40,716 nucleotides of DNA, taken from NCBI GenBank assembly GCA_948684385.1, contig CAPQCU010000016.1, forward strand, positions 1 to 40,716, in the 5' to 3' direction. The notes under the pieces are model-generated. The model was not told where the DNA came from. It searched no databases and saw only the letters and a program-made list of their open reading frames with translations. Shown piece after piece: positions 8,040 to 15,215 of the stretch (its first letter is position 1; each line of letters opens with the position of its first letter). This stretch comes from an uncultured bacterium. Lineage in GTDB: Bacteria > Cyanobacteriota > Vampirovibrionia > Gastranaerophilales > Gastranaerophilaceae. A program made the translations under genes and the position numbers.

Positions 8040-8843
8040 ATGATAATTGATTCGCATACACATATTGGGAATTCTTGCTGGGGTAATTTTTCACCCGAAT
8101 TTTTGATGGAGATTATTGGAGAAGTTGATTTTGCAATCTGTTCTAATCTTGACGGCATTGACCCGCAAATTGGTAAAGATGAGCTTGAATGCAACCTTGA
8201 AATGCTTGAGATTTGCAAAAAGTTTCCAAAGCTTAAATCGCTTGCTGTGTGCGAAGTTGAGAGAACAGAAAACGCAGATAACATTCGTAAACTTTTAAGC
8301 GAACATCCGGAGTTTATCGGATTAAAAATTCATCCCGAGATTAGCAAACTTCCTGCTGATTCTGAAAAATATGATGATTATTTGAGGGTTGCACGTGAGT
8401 TTAAGAAACCTTGCCTTTACCATTCCGGACATATCAAATCAAGGTTTTCTTCTCCTGAGCTTATTTACAAAAAAGCAAAAGAGTTTCCTGATGTTCCAAT
8501 TATCTTAGGGCATCTTTCAACAGGGCCTAAACATTCGCACGAAGCCGCTATTGATATTATGCTTGAATCGATTGAAGAGGAGACTGCAACACTTTATGTT
8601 GATACTTCTTGGGTAGACTTAGAAGATATTAAGCTTCTTGTTGAACGATTAAAGAATACTAAGCGCGGAGATTTTACTCACCGCATAATGTGGGCTTCTG
8701 ACGCTCCGGTCGGTGATTTCAATCAAAGACCGGACTCTTATGCCTGTAATTTGAAGGAATTTAAAAATATTTTTACGGATAAAAACCTTATAAACAACCT
8801 TTTGTATAAAAATACCCTACAATTATATGATATACAATCTTGA
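8040..8843 (+). CDS. Metal-dependent hydrolase, amidohydrolase-2/TatD-like TIM barrel
   Basis: 267 residues from the ATG at 8040, which starts MIIDSHTHIG as family members do; a TTG at 8025 would add five residues without better support. Metal-ligand motifs are visible: DSHTHIG at the N-terminus, GLKIHPE near 100, CLYHSGH near 127, LGHLSTGPKHS near 160 and MWASDAPVG near 222. This is the pattern of the amidohydrolase superfamily (COG2159-like). The substrate is unknown. It lies 36 bases after radA with no terminator between and may be co-transcribed. Confidence 0.75.
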   Translation: MIIDSHTHIGNSCWGNFSPEFLMEIIGEVDFAICSNLDGIDPQIGKDELECNLEMLEICKKFPKLKSLAVCEVERTENADNIRKLLSEHPEFIGLKIHPEISKLPADSEKYDDYLRVAREFKKPCLYHSGHIKSRFSSPELIYKKAKEFPDVPIILGHLSTGPKHSHEAAIDIMLESIEEETATLYVDTSWVDLEDIKLLVERLKNTKRGDFTHRIMWASDAPVGDFNQRPDSYACNLKEFKNIFTDKNLINNLLYKNTLQLYDIQS

Positions 8844-8887
8844 AAACTTATTGTAAAATAAATTATGCAGGGTTAAAAGTACAACCA

Positions 8888-8943
8888 CTACTTTCCTCTT
8901 AGCCACAATCTACAATTGGAAATATGACTAAGAAAGGAGGTAG
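8888..8943 (+). promoter_or_regulatory. Hairpin masking the Shine-Dalgarno of the small peptide gene
   Basis: CTACTTTCCTCTTAG (8888-8902) can pair with CTAAGAAAGGAGGTAG (8928-8943): CTAC with GTAG, TCCT with AGGA, CTTAG with CTAAG, leaving small bulges. The second arm contains the strong AGGAGG Shine-Dalgarno (8935-8940) that serves the ATG at 8950. Type I toxin mRNAs commonly hide their ribosome site this way. Confidence 0.6.
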
Positions 8944-8949
8944 AAAGCT

Positions 8950-9030
8950 ATGGTAATTGACAAAATAATAATGCTGCTGTTCGTAGCAACGCTATTCATA
9001 GCAGCATTAAATTTACTTAAATTACTGTAG
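8950..9030 (+). CDS. Small hydrophobic peptide, type I toxin-like (holin-like toxin pattern)
   Basis: 26 codons, ATG to TAG, preceded at 9 bases by a near-perfect Shine-Dalgarno (AAAGGAGGT). The peptide begins MVIDKIIMLLFVATLF and is a single membrane-spanning helix with a Lys-containing end. Length, the early acidic residue and the IMLLFVATL core resemble the short membrane peptides annotated as putative holin-like toxins in Firmicutes, and type I toxins such as TxpA. Supporting context: the ribosome site is sequestered, GCAGGGT at 8867-8873 can pair with ACCCTGC at 9059-9065 (5'-3' closing of the mRNA), and a stem-loop follows. No antisense RNA promoter was identified, so the toxin role is inference. 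Confidence 0.6.
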   Translation: MVIDKIIMLLFVATLFIAALNLLKLL

Positions 9031-9075
9031 GGTTCCTACGGCACTTTACCAAGGTGCCACCCTGCTTCTTTATTA
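9029..9075 (+). terminator. Stem-loop terminator after the small peptide gene
   Basis: GGCAC (9040-9044) pairs with GTGCC (9054-9058), extended by AGGGT (9029-9033) with ACCCT (9059-9063) across a 6-base bulge; a T-rich stretch (GCTTCTTTATTATTT) follows. It ends the small peptide transcript and may also stop leftward transcription from the LysM gene. Confidence 0.55.
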
Positions 9076-9096
9076 TTTACGATTTTCACCCTTTTG

Positions 9097-12009
9097 TCAA
9101 TACGTAAGGTTATAGTTCCACCAACCCGGCTGATGCTCAGTCCATTTGACCTTATCTAAATCAATAATATCACCGGCTTGTATTGCTTTAGGATTTGATA
9201 TTCCGAGGTCTTTTAGAATATCTGCTCTGAAATCTTTCAGATAATCATCTAAAGCTTCGGTAATCCTATCAGCGGTCCATTTTTTAGCATCGGAATCCAC
9301 AGAGTCTTTAAGTTTCGGGAACTTATCCAGATGGGTGCGCAGATAGTTCTTGATAATAGTATCAATTGTTTCTCCGGATTTCACAATTTGCAAACTTCCA
9401 TTACGTGTATATCCATAATCTTCAATCATCTCGCGCTTCATTGCAGGAGAACATTTTGAATATATTTTATCCTTTTCTGCATCAGTAAGCACGAAACTAT
9501 ATAGCAATCGTCTTATAAACTCATTTCCACCTTCTGAGCCAACTACTATAGTATCAACCAGTTTCATATACTTCGCTTTGACAGCCGGATTATTATCTAC
9601 ATAACGGAATTTCGAACCTGCTAAAATATCCAGACTGCTATCACCTTCTTCCGGTACTTTATCAATCGAATTCAATATTGCATCGTAAACTTTTGCTGCT
9701 TCGCCTTTTGAACAATCCGAAGGTAATAACTCAATTACTTTTTGTCTAATAACGCCCTCTGGAAGCTTGGATTGGTCAAATGTTAAGTTACCGTTTGCAT
9801 CCGCAGTCATAAATTGCTTAACTAAAACAATTCTATTTTCATCTGAAATTGTACTATTATTATCAACATATTTAGCCAACCTGCTTATGATTTCCGGATT
9901 ATCAGGGAATTTTTCTAAGATTTTATCATAAGGCAGGTGATAGTTTCTATCACGTGCAACTTTGTTGTCAATAAAATCAATCACATCTTCTGCTGTTTCC
10001 ATTTTATCAATCATTTCAGCATAATGAGATACAGTGTAAGTACCAATCAAAACTCTTTCGATACCTTGATTGTACCTGCCTTTTCCCATATCTTCTAACT
10101 TGGTGTATTTCACAAGAGCTTCTTTAAATGTATCCGGCAAATAAGCTAAATCCCACGCTTCTTCTTGAGTAGGAATTCTTGAAGGATTGAAAGTATAATT
10201 ACCCTCAGCGTCTTTCTCAAAATAAGTATCAGCGATTTCTGTTTTTAGCTTAGTCTTATCATCATCGGACAAATCAGTCTTATCAATCCAAGCCATCACC
10301 TTATCAAGATAAACCGCGTTTTTAAGATTGCCTTTGTCTGTTGTATAAATATCTTTAGCACGAGCAACAACAGCATCTACCACAGTCTTGTCATATTCAG
10401 AATCGCTACTCAAGCTGTCAATTACTTCAAGACCATGTAAATTTACAAGAGCAATAATGTCTTCGTTAGAAGCTTTAAGATTTTGAGCATTTCTTGCCAG
10501 GCATTTTGCAAGCTCAGGGTCGGTTGTATTTTTATAATCCTTGAACAGTTGAGTCTTGGCATCATCGGTAGTAGCAGCTTCCAATTTGGTAAGAAACTCA
10601 TCCAAAAGCTTATCATCTTTTGCATAATACCAGTTTCCACCAACCTTCACTTGATACATTGGTGTTCCATCCATATTGTCATAAGACATATATTTTCTAT
10701 GTACACCATTTTCTGTATCAGCCTCTATCTCATAACCGTTTTTATCTTTAAAATCTGCAACAACTTCTTTAAGCGCAATCTCTTCATCAGTTAATCTTTC
10801 ACCAACTTTTTCTTTTGCTCTGATTTCCTGATACAAGCCTGCAAGGTATTCATGTGCAGTCTTGTCATTTCTTATAACAATACTTGTCACACCATCATTA
10901 TTATCATACAATAACGCGCGCAAAACATCAGCATCTCTTGTCAAAATCAAGTCTTGGACAAAAGCTTTGTACTCGTCAGAAGTTCTGTCGACCAAAGTAT
11001 CGTCTTGAAGTTTACTTGCTATAAGTTTAAGAACAGCAACATTATTGTTAGCTAATGATGCAAGCCCTTTGAGAGCCATCAAATTCTCTGCTTTTCTTGT
11101 TGCTTTAGCATCTTCTGCCTCATTAGCCGCTTCCGGTTTAACTTTTGCTAACGCAGCCTTATAATCCGCAACAAGCTTCTGCAGCTCTTCAAAAGAACTT
11201 GCTGATAAGTACACCTCGTTTTCCATGTGAATCAAATAAGCTTCTTTTGTTTCCTCGCCTTCTGTCTTAGTGTACTTACCAACGTATTTACCATCAATTT
11301 TCTCTTTAAGCGTCTCACCCTCGCCCCAGCTCTTGTCTATGCCGTTAGGAGTAACTTTGATAGTTGATACTTTCCCGCTTATAATAGGCACATTGTCCCC
11401 ATTATTTACCCCTTCTCCTGCCGGAGCAGGAGCGTTTTTCTGGCGTGGAGCAGCTCCTCCAAATGCCACAGCAGAATTATTTTCAGCAGCTTTAACTTTT
11501 TGCACACCCGCATCAGTCAGTTTGTAAATAAGTTTCTGCCCGACTCTTACATTATTAACATCTCTTAAATTATTCAGCTTTGCAATCTGAGCAATCCTGT
11601 CATTAATGGAACGCGCATCTGTAGGAAGCCCCTCATCCTCAAGAGCATCTTTAGCAATTTTCCATAAAGTATGTCCTTTTTTAATTTCCCATTTGTCGGC
11701 TTCATCTGACTTAAAGTTCTCAGAAAGATTATCTCCATACCGGTTTTTCATAACCTGCATTGCATCATTAAAAGCCTTCTTCGGTGTCTTTCCATCATCA
11801 GCCACTTCCACTGTATACTGATTTTCTGTAAATTTAGCTTTTAATCCATCAATTTCATTAGTATCAAGAGTCCCGTTATTATTGCTATCAATCCCTTCAA
11901 AAATATTTTGAGCCTCTTCGCCAAACTTAGCTTTAATATCCTCAAGCTTTTCACCTGCACTAATCTTAATTGTTGTACCATCCGCCAATCTTACATTAAA
12001 TTCTGACAT
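9097..12009 (-). CDS. Giant EF-hand/LysM protein under sigma-28 control
   Basis: 970 residues with no Sec signal peptide. Residues 41-52 form a canonical EF-hand calcium loop (D-S-N-N-N-G-T-L-D-T-N-E). Residues about 107-164 are a LysM domain (WEIKKGHTLWKIAKDAL ... NVRVGQKLIYKL), and the C-terminus from about 880 looks like a second, stretched LysM (LQIVKSGETIDTIIKNYL ... AIQAGDIIDL). The 700 residues between are helical, acidic and lysine-rich, with recurring ALVKY/LVKQF-type segments, possibly a long repeat rod. The start has AAAGGAG nine bases upstream. A sigma-28 promoter lies just upstream, so it is co-regulated with late flagellar genes. It could be a wall-binding protein exported by the flagellar secretion system; this is inference. 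Confidence 0.75.
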   Translation of the reverse strand: MSEFNVRLADGTTIKISAGEKLEDIKAKFGEEAQNIFEGIDSNNNGTLDTNEIDGLKAKFTENQYTVEVADDGKTPKKAFNDAMQVMKNRYGDNLSENFKSDEADKWEIKKGHTLWKIAKDALEDEGLPTDARSINDRIAQIAKLNNLRDVNNVRVGQKLIYKLTDAGVQKVKAAENNSAVAFGGAAPRQKNAPAPAGEGVNNGDNVPIISGKVSTIKVTPNGIDKSWGEGETLKEKIDGKYVGKYTKTEGEETKEAYLIHMENEVYLSASSFEELQKLVADYKAALAKVKPEAANEAEDAKATRKAENLMALKGLASLANNNVAVLKLIASKLQDDTLVDRTSDEYKAFVQDLILTRDADVLRALLYDNNDGVTSIVIRNDKTAHEYLAGLYQEIRAKEKVGERLTDEEIALKEVVADFKDKNGYEIEADTENGVHRKYMSYDNMDGTPMYQVKVGGNWYYAKDDKLLDEFLTKLEAATTDDAKTQLFKDYKNTTDPELAKCLARNAQNLKASNEDIIALVNLHGLEVIDSLSSDSEYDKTVVDAVVARAKDIYTTDKGNLKNAVYLDKVMAWIDKTDLSDDDKTKLKTEIADTYFEKDAEGNYTFNPSRIPTQEEAWDLAYLPDTFKEALVKYTKLEDMGKGRYNQGIERVLIGTYTVSHYAEMIDKMETAEDVIDFIDNKVARDRNYHLPYDKILEKFPDNPEIISRLAKYVDNNSTISDENRIVLVKQFMTADANGNLTFDQSKLPEGVIRQKVIELLPSDCSKGEAAKVYDAILNSIDKVPEEGDSSLDILAGSKFRYVDNNPAVKAKYMKLVDTIVVGSEGGNEFIRRLLYSFVLTDAEKDKIYSKCSPAMKREMIEDYGYTRNGSLQIVKSGETIDTIIKNYLRTHLDKFPKLKDSVDSDAKKWTADRITEALDDYLKDFRADILKDLGISNPKAIQAGDIIDLDKVKWTEHQPGWWNYNLTY

Positions 12010-12051
12010 GAATTATCTCCTTTCATAACGAGCCTACATTGTATAAATATG

Positions 12052-12078
12052 TTTACGGCACATTTTGGAAAAACTTTA
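12052..12078 (-). promoter_or_regulatory. Sigma-28 (FliA) promoter of the EF-hand/LysM gene
   Basis: On the minus strand: TAAAGTTT (12078 to 12071), 11-base spacer, GCCGTAAA (12059 to 12052). The FliA consensus is TAAAGTTT-N11-GCCGATAA; only two adjacent bases of the -10 are swapped. The start codon is 43 bases downstream. Confidence 0.85.
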
Positions 12079-12145
12079 GGACAAAATCAATTTTTGTTAC
12101 AAATTGTTACTTTGTAAATTATTGTAAAGATTTCTCTTAAAATCC

Positions 12146-12172
12146 TAAAGTTTTCAAAAAAAATGCCGATAA
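12146..12172 (+). promoter_or_regulatory. Sigma-28 (FliA) promoter of the 136-residue protein gene
   Basis: TAAAGTTT (12146-12153), 11 bases, GCCGATAA (12165-12172): an exact match to the FliA consensus in both elements and spacing. It is divergent from the LysM promoter; the start codon is 29 bases downstream. Confidence 0.92.
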
Positions 12173-12200
12173 CATAAGTACAAAGAACAGGGACAAGGAT

Positions 12201-12611
12201 ATGGCAGAATCATTCAATCTGAATTCATTTTTAAACGAATACAAAAACTATAACAACCGTCAGTACACCGCAGCTGAAAACGGCAAAGCTGCAATGGAGC
12301 AGCGCGATATACAGCGTGCACAGGAAGCGGTTGCAAACAATAGTTTTCTAAGTTTAACTCTCTCAGAAAAAATGGCAGAGCTCGGTATCGGCGAACGTGT
12401 ATTGCAGCAGCTCGGAGACACAGCAGTAGGAGCTGTAACCGATATATTTAAACCATTGAGCGAGTGGTTAGACAAATATGAAAATATCTTTGATGAAAGA
12501 ATGTACAATGCAGAGCTTCAAGCTAACGGTAAGCAAATGTTCTTTACACGTCAAGCTTTAAACAAAGAAACAGAAACTACAACCGGTCAGATGTTTGTAG
12601 CAGATTTTTAA
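12201..12611 (+). CDS. Unknown 136-residue protein under sigma-28 control
   Basis: I do not recognise the family. No signal peptide or membrane segment. The N-terminus (MAESFNLNSFLNEYKNY) is polar and Asn-rich, as in type III secretion substrates. The middle (MAELGIGERVLQQLGDTAVGAVTDIFKPLSEWLDKYENIFDERMYNAELQ) is amphipathic helix; the tail is Thr/Gln-rich and ends FVADF. The ATG has a GGGACAAGGAT leader. The perfect FliA promoter implies expression with late flagellar genes. Candidate roles are a flagellar-exported structural or regulatory protein or a secretion chaperone; none is shown by sequence. Confidence 0.7.
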   Translation: MAESFNLNSFLNEYKNYNNRQYTAAENGKAAMEQRDIQRAQEAVANNSFLSLTLSEKMAELGIGERVLQQLGDTAVGAVTDIFKPLSEWLDKYENIFDERMYNAELQANGKQMFFTRQALNKETETTTGQMFVADF

Positions 12612-12642
12612 GAAAAATTTCTCCTCCATTTCCTCATAACAA

Positions 12643-12685
12643 AAAGAAACTCCCTGCTTTCGTCAAGCAAGGAGCTTCTTTTTTT
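12643..12685. terminator. Terminator shared by the 136-residue protein gene and rplT
   Basis: CTCC-C-TGCTT pairs with AAGCA-A-GGAG around TCGTC (12650-12674), extended by GAA/TTC, with T7 on the right and A-rich sequence on the left. It lies between converging genes. Confidence 0.8.
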
Positions 12686-12699
12686 AAGACCTATAAAAA

Positions 12700-13050
12700 T
12701 TATAGCGCTGCTTTTGCTGCTTCAACTACAACTGCAAATGCATCCTTGTCGTTTACTGCAAGGTCAGCAAGCATTTTTCTGTTAACCTGAATGTTAGCTT
12801 TTTTGCAAGCGTTAACAAATCTTGAATAGCTCAAGCCTTGTTCTCTTACAGCTGCATTGATTCTTACAATCCACAAACGACGCATGTTGCGTTTTGTAGC
12901 ACGTCTGTCTCTGTAAGCGTATTTAAGAGCTTTCATTACAGCAATGTTAGCTACCTTAAATATTCTGCTTCTTGCACCTTTGAAGCCTTTAGCAAGCTTT
13001 AATATTTTTTTGTGTCTGTTACGACATACATTTCCACGTCTAATTCTCAT
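12700..13050 (-). CDS. rplT: 50S ribosomal protein L20
   Basis: 116 residues, standard length, very basic. The L20 signature is clear: MRIRRGNVCRNRHKKILKLAKGFKGARS, then YAYRDRRATKRNMRRLWIVRINAA and YSRFVNACKKANIQVNRKMLADLAV. It binds 23S rRNA early in 50S assembly and in several phyla represses its own operon. It sits 12 bases after rpmI. infC, the usual first gene of this operon, is not present here. Confidence 0.98.
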   Translation of the reverse strand: MRIRRGNVCRNRHKKILKLAKGFKGARSRIFKVANIAVMKALKYAYRDRRATKRNMRRLWIVRINAAVREQGLSYSRFVNACKKANIQVNRKMLADLAVNDKDAFAVVVEAAKAAL

Positions 13051-13062
13051 TGTTCAACACTC

Positions 13063-13272
13063 CTATCTAGCATACTTCTTGTAAGGTAACTCTTTTGAAA
13101 TCAATTTTTCGTGAGTTTCAGAAATTACAACATCTCCGAAAATCTTACGTTTTCTTGATTCAGACTTGTGTTGAAGCAAGTGACCGATACCTGCATGTCT
13201 TCTTGTGATTTTACCTGTGCCGGTAACTTTGTATCTCTTAGCAGCGGCACGATGTGTTTTTAATTTTGGCAT
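13063..13272 (-). CDS. rpmI: 50S ribosomal protein L35
   Basis: 69 residues from the ATG at 13272 (MPKLKTHRAAAKRYKVTGTGKI), the usual L35 start and length; the C-terminus (HLLQHKSESRKRK ... KKYAR) also fits. An AAAGGAG Shine-Dalgarno sits five to six bases upstream of this ATG but directly abuts the alternative ATG at 13278. The frame is open further upstream to 13398, but that extension is non-homologous leader. First gene of the rpmI-rplT operon. Confidence 0.96.
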   Translation of the reverse strand: MPKLKTHRAAAKRYKVTGTGKITRRHAGIGHLLQHKSESRKRKIFGDVVISETHEKLISKELPYKKYAR

Positions 13273-13403
13273 TTTCATCTCCTTTGGGGTGGGGTAAATA
13301 TATTTTGCTTGAAATAAAAATTCCAAACCGGATTTACCCTGTCTACCCGACTTACTACTACTCCGAGTAAGGCATACCATAGCACTATACTTCGGCATGA
13401 ATA

Positions 13404-13433
13404 AGTTTAGTATGAACAGGGTGTCGTTGTCAA
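13404..13433 (-). promoter_or_regulatory. Promoter of rpmI-rplT
   Basis: Minus-strand TTGACA (13433 to 13428), 18-base spacer, TAAACT (13409 to 13404). This gives a leader of about 125 bases before rpmI, with a possible hairpin (CTTACT ... AGTAAG around 13350). The leader could hold L20 autoregulation, but I cannot match it to a known L20 leader. Confidence 0.55.
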
Positions 13434-13461
13434 GGAGTTTGTTTACTTTAACGCCTTTTAG

Positions 13462-13476
13462 TGTTACATTGTAACA
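13462..13476 (+). promoter_or_regulatory. Palindromic operator-like site before the flavin-rubredoxin gene
   Basis: TGTTACATTGTAACA is a perfect inverted repeat (6-base arms, 3-base centre) ending at the AAAGGAG Shine-Dalgarno of the gene at 13489. A repressor here could block transcription or ribosome access. The cognate regulator is unknown. Confidence 0.45.
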
Positions 13477-13488
13477 AAGGAGAAAGCT

Positions 13489-14094
13489 ATGGACACAAAA
13501 GCACTTTTTAATATCGGCTACGGTTTATATGTCTTAACAGCAGAAAACGAAGGTAAAGACAACGGATGCATTATTAATACTGTTATGCAGGTAACTTCTG
13601 ACCCGTGTCAAATCGCAATCGCTGTAAATAAGCGCAATTTCACAACTGAAATGATTCAAAAAACCAGAAAATTTAACATTTCTATCCTAACAGAAAGTGC
13701 AAAATTTGATATATTCGAGCATTTCGGCTTCCACTCCGGAAGAGACTCGGATAAGTTCGCAGATTTCTTTGATACAAAAAGAAGTCCTAACGGAGTACTG
13801 TACATTACGCAGAACACAAACTCTTATATGTCAGCTTATGTTCAGCAGGAAATTGATTTAGGTACACACATCATGTTTATAGCACAGCTCGTTGCTGCAG
13901 AATGTTTTAACGACGAGCCGACTGCCACATACACTTATTACCAGAAAAACATCAAGCCGAAGCCGCAGAATACAAACAAAAAAGGCTGGAGATGCAAGAT
14001 TTGCGGATTTATTTATGAAGAAGATATTTTGCCGGCTGATTATATTTGTCCGGTATGTAAACACGGGGCTATTGATTTCGAAAGGATAGGTTGA
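13489..14094 (+). CDS. Flavin reductase-rubredoxin fusion (high molecular weight rubredoxin type)
   Basis: 201 residues. Residues 1-155 form a flavin-reductase-like FMN domain (ALFNIGYGLYVLTAENEGKDNGCIINTVMQVTSDP, then FNISILTESAKFDIFEHFGFHSGRDSDKF). Residues 166-201 are a complete rubredoxin with iron ligands Cys169, Cys172, Cys187 and Cys190 (WRCKICGFIYEED ... YICPVCKHG). This architecture is Hrb, which passes electrons from NADH to flavodiiron proteins that reduce O2 or NO in anaerobes. It supports an anaerobic, oxygen-defended lifestyle. A palindromic site covers its upstream region; the uracil glycosylase follows by 3 bases, so the two are co-transcribed. Confidence 0.9.
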   Translation: MDTKALFNIGYGLYVLTAENEGKDNGCIINTVMQVTSDPCQIAIAVNKRNFTTEMIQKTRKFNISILTESAKFDIFEHFGFHSGRDSDKFADFFDTKRSPNGVLYITQNTNSYMSAYVQQEIDLGTHIMFIAQLVAAECFNDEPTATYTYYQKNIKPKPQNTNKKGWRCKICGFIYEEDILPADYICPVCKHGAIDFERIG

Positions 14095-14097
14095 AGA

Positions 14098-14682
14098 ATG
14101 AAGGAACAAATTTTATCAGATTTAAAAAATAAATGCCAGAACTGTATGAAATGTGAGCTTGGTAAAACACGCAATAACATTGTTTTTTCAGACGGAAATC
14201 CTAAGACTGCAAAAGCAATTTTAATCGGCGAAGCACCCGGAGAAAATGAAGACAAAACCGGAACTCCGTTTGTCGGAAGAGCCGGTAAACTTTTAAACGA
14301 GTTTTTAGAAAAAGCAGAAATCTCCAGAGCAGAAGATTTATATATAATAAACACTGTAAAATGCCGTCCGCCGCAGAACCGCGTGCCGAGTGACGCTGAA
14401 AAAGCTGCCTGCGAAAGTTATCTTCTAAAACAAATTGAAACAATTAATCCGGAAGTGATAATATTCTGCGGAGCAACTGCTTTAAAATCTTTTTACGACA
14501 AAAAAGTGGCAATTTCAAAAATAAGAGGCGAAGTTTTAGAGCTTGAAATCGGCGGACAGATTAGAAAATGCATCCCGATTTTCCATCCGTCTTATCTTTT
14601 GAGATACCATTCTCTTGAAGAAGGAAGCCCGAGAGATTTGATGCTTAAAGATTTGAAGAAAATCAAAAACTTGATAAAGTAA
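14098..14682 (+). CDS. Uracil-DNA glycosylase, family 4 (Fe-S)
   Basis: 194 residues. The family 4 motifs are present: GEAPGENEDKTGTPFVGRAG (44-63, uracil pocket and catalysis) and HPSYLLR (163-169, DNA intercalation). The 4Fe-4S ligands are Cys13, Cys16, Cys89 (VKCRPPQNR) and Cys105. It excises uracil arising from cytosine deamination. Co-transcription with the flavin-rubredoxin gene would link repair of oxidative or nitrosative damage to O2/NO detoxification, though this may be chance. The start ATG lies 3 bases after the previous stop, with GAAAGGATAGG as ribosome site. Confidence 0.93.
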   Translation: MKEQILSDLKNKCQNCMKCELGKTRNNIVFSDGNPKTAKAILIGEAPGENEDKTGTPFVGRAGKLLNEFLEKAEISRAEDLYIINTVKCRPPQNRVPSDAEKAACESYLLKQIETINPEVIIFCGATALKSFYDKKVAISKIRGEVLELEIGGQIRKCIPIFHPSYLLRYHSLEEGSPRDLMLKDLKKIKNLIK

Positions 14683-14699
14683 CAAAGATAGTTTATACT
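14671..14699 (+). promoter_or_regulatory. Promoter of tmRNA
   Basis: TTGATA (14671-14676), 17-base spacer, TATACT (14694-14699): a near-consensus housekeeping promoter lying over the 3' end of the glycosylase gene. Transcription would start near 14706, about 128 bases before the mature tmRNA 5' end. Confidence 0.7.
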
Positions 14700-14720
14700 G
14701 TCTTTGAGCACATTGAAAAC

Positions 14721-14820
14721 TGTTGTCCCTCTCCGGAAAGCGAAGCGGAAGGCGGGGAGGGTAGAATTTCTTAGTGAGCAGGTGCGAACTTAGAAATTCG
14801 GATGGGGTCACCCGACAACA
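14721..14820. repeat. 100-bp palindromic repeat element (REP/MITE-like)
   Basis: Ends TGTTGTC (14721-14727) and GACAACA (14814-14820) are perfect inverted repeats 100 bp apart. Inside are CCCTCTCC against GGGGAGGG (14727-14761) and GAATTTCT against AGAAATTC (14764-14799), so the whole folds into branched hairpins. The GC-rich composition differs from its surroundings. No coding. It separates the tmRNA promoter from tmRNA. Confidence 0.65.
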
Positions 14821-14833
14821 AAAATAACTACAT

Positions 14834-15212
14834 GGGGATGTACTGGTTTTGACGCTGTGATTGGTAGATCCGGATGGCGAGTGCGGGCGCTGTTCCCGCT
14901 TATCAACGAGCAAACTAAATTAAATGACAACAAAGTTGTTTCATTGGCTGACTACAGAATGGCAAAAGCTGCCTAACAGCCCGTCTAACTAAGCCAGCTT
15001 GCCGCTTAGGGTGACGACATTATGCAAGATGCAGTGTGCAAATGATGGTATGCACATCAAGTTTTACCATTGGAGGTTAGGCTTCCGCAAAAAGCCTCTG
15101 GTTCAGTTCAGGTTTTGTAACTTTCCGTATTGAGCCGAGATAATAAGTTACTACACTCGTAGAAGTTCGTTTTTATCCACAATGGACGCGGGTTCGACTC
15201 CCGCCATCTCCA
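14834..15212 (+). ncRNA. ssrA: Transfer-messenger RNA (tmRNA)
   Basis: The 5' end GGGGATG (14834-14840) pairs with CATCTCC (15205-15211) to form the acceptor stem, with A15212 as discriminator. The T arm GGGTTCGACTCCC-like sequence (15190-15203) and the 5' TACTGGTTTTGACG block are classic tmRNA. The tag frame ends at TAA 14974-14976 and reads ...LNDNKVVSLADYRMAKAA; the resume codon is uncertain, possibly GAG at 14908. The CCA end is not encoded and must be added. tmRNA rescues stalled ribosomes and tags proteins for proteolysis. Its 3' end is 3 bases from the stop of the converging TPR gene, with no visible terminator. Confidence 0.96.
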
Positions 15213-15215
15213 ATT

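Noticed and set aside
11270..11821. Rightward open frames opposite the EF-hand/LysM gene
   Set aside because: Serine/proline-rich shadow frames with no ribosome site; the leftward gene has recognised domains across the same bases.
13273..13398. N-terminal extension of L35 starting near 13398
   Set aside because: L35 normally starts MPKLKTH, a good Shine-Dalgarno precedes the ATG at 13272, and the extension lies in the leader downstream of the promoter.
15186..15212. Separate tRNA gene suggested by GGGTTCGACTCCC
   Set aside because: It is the T arm and acceptor of the tRNA-like domain of tmRNA.
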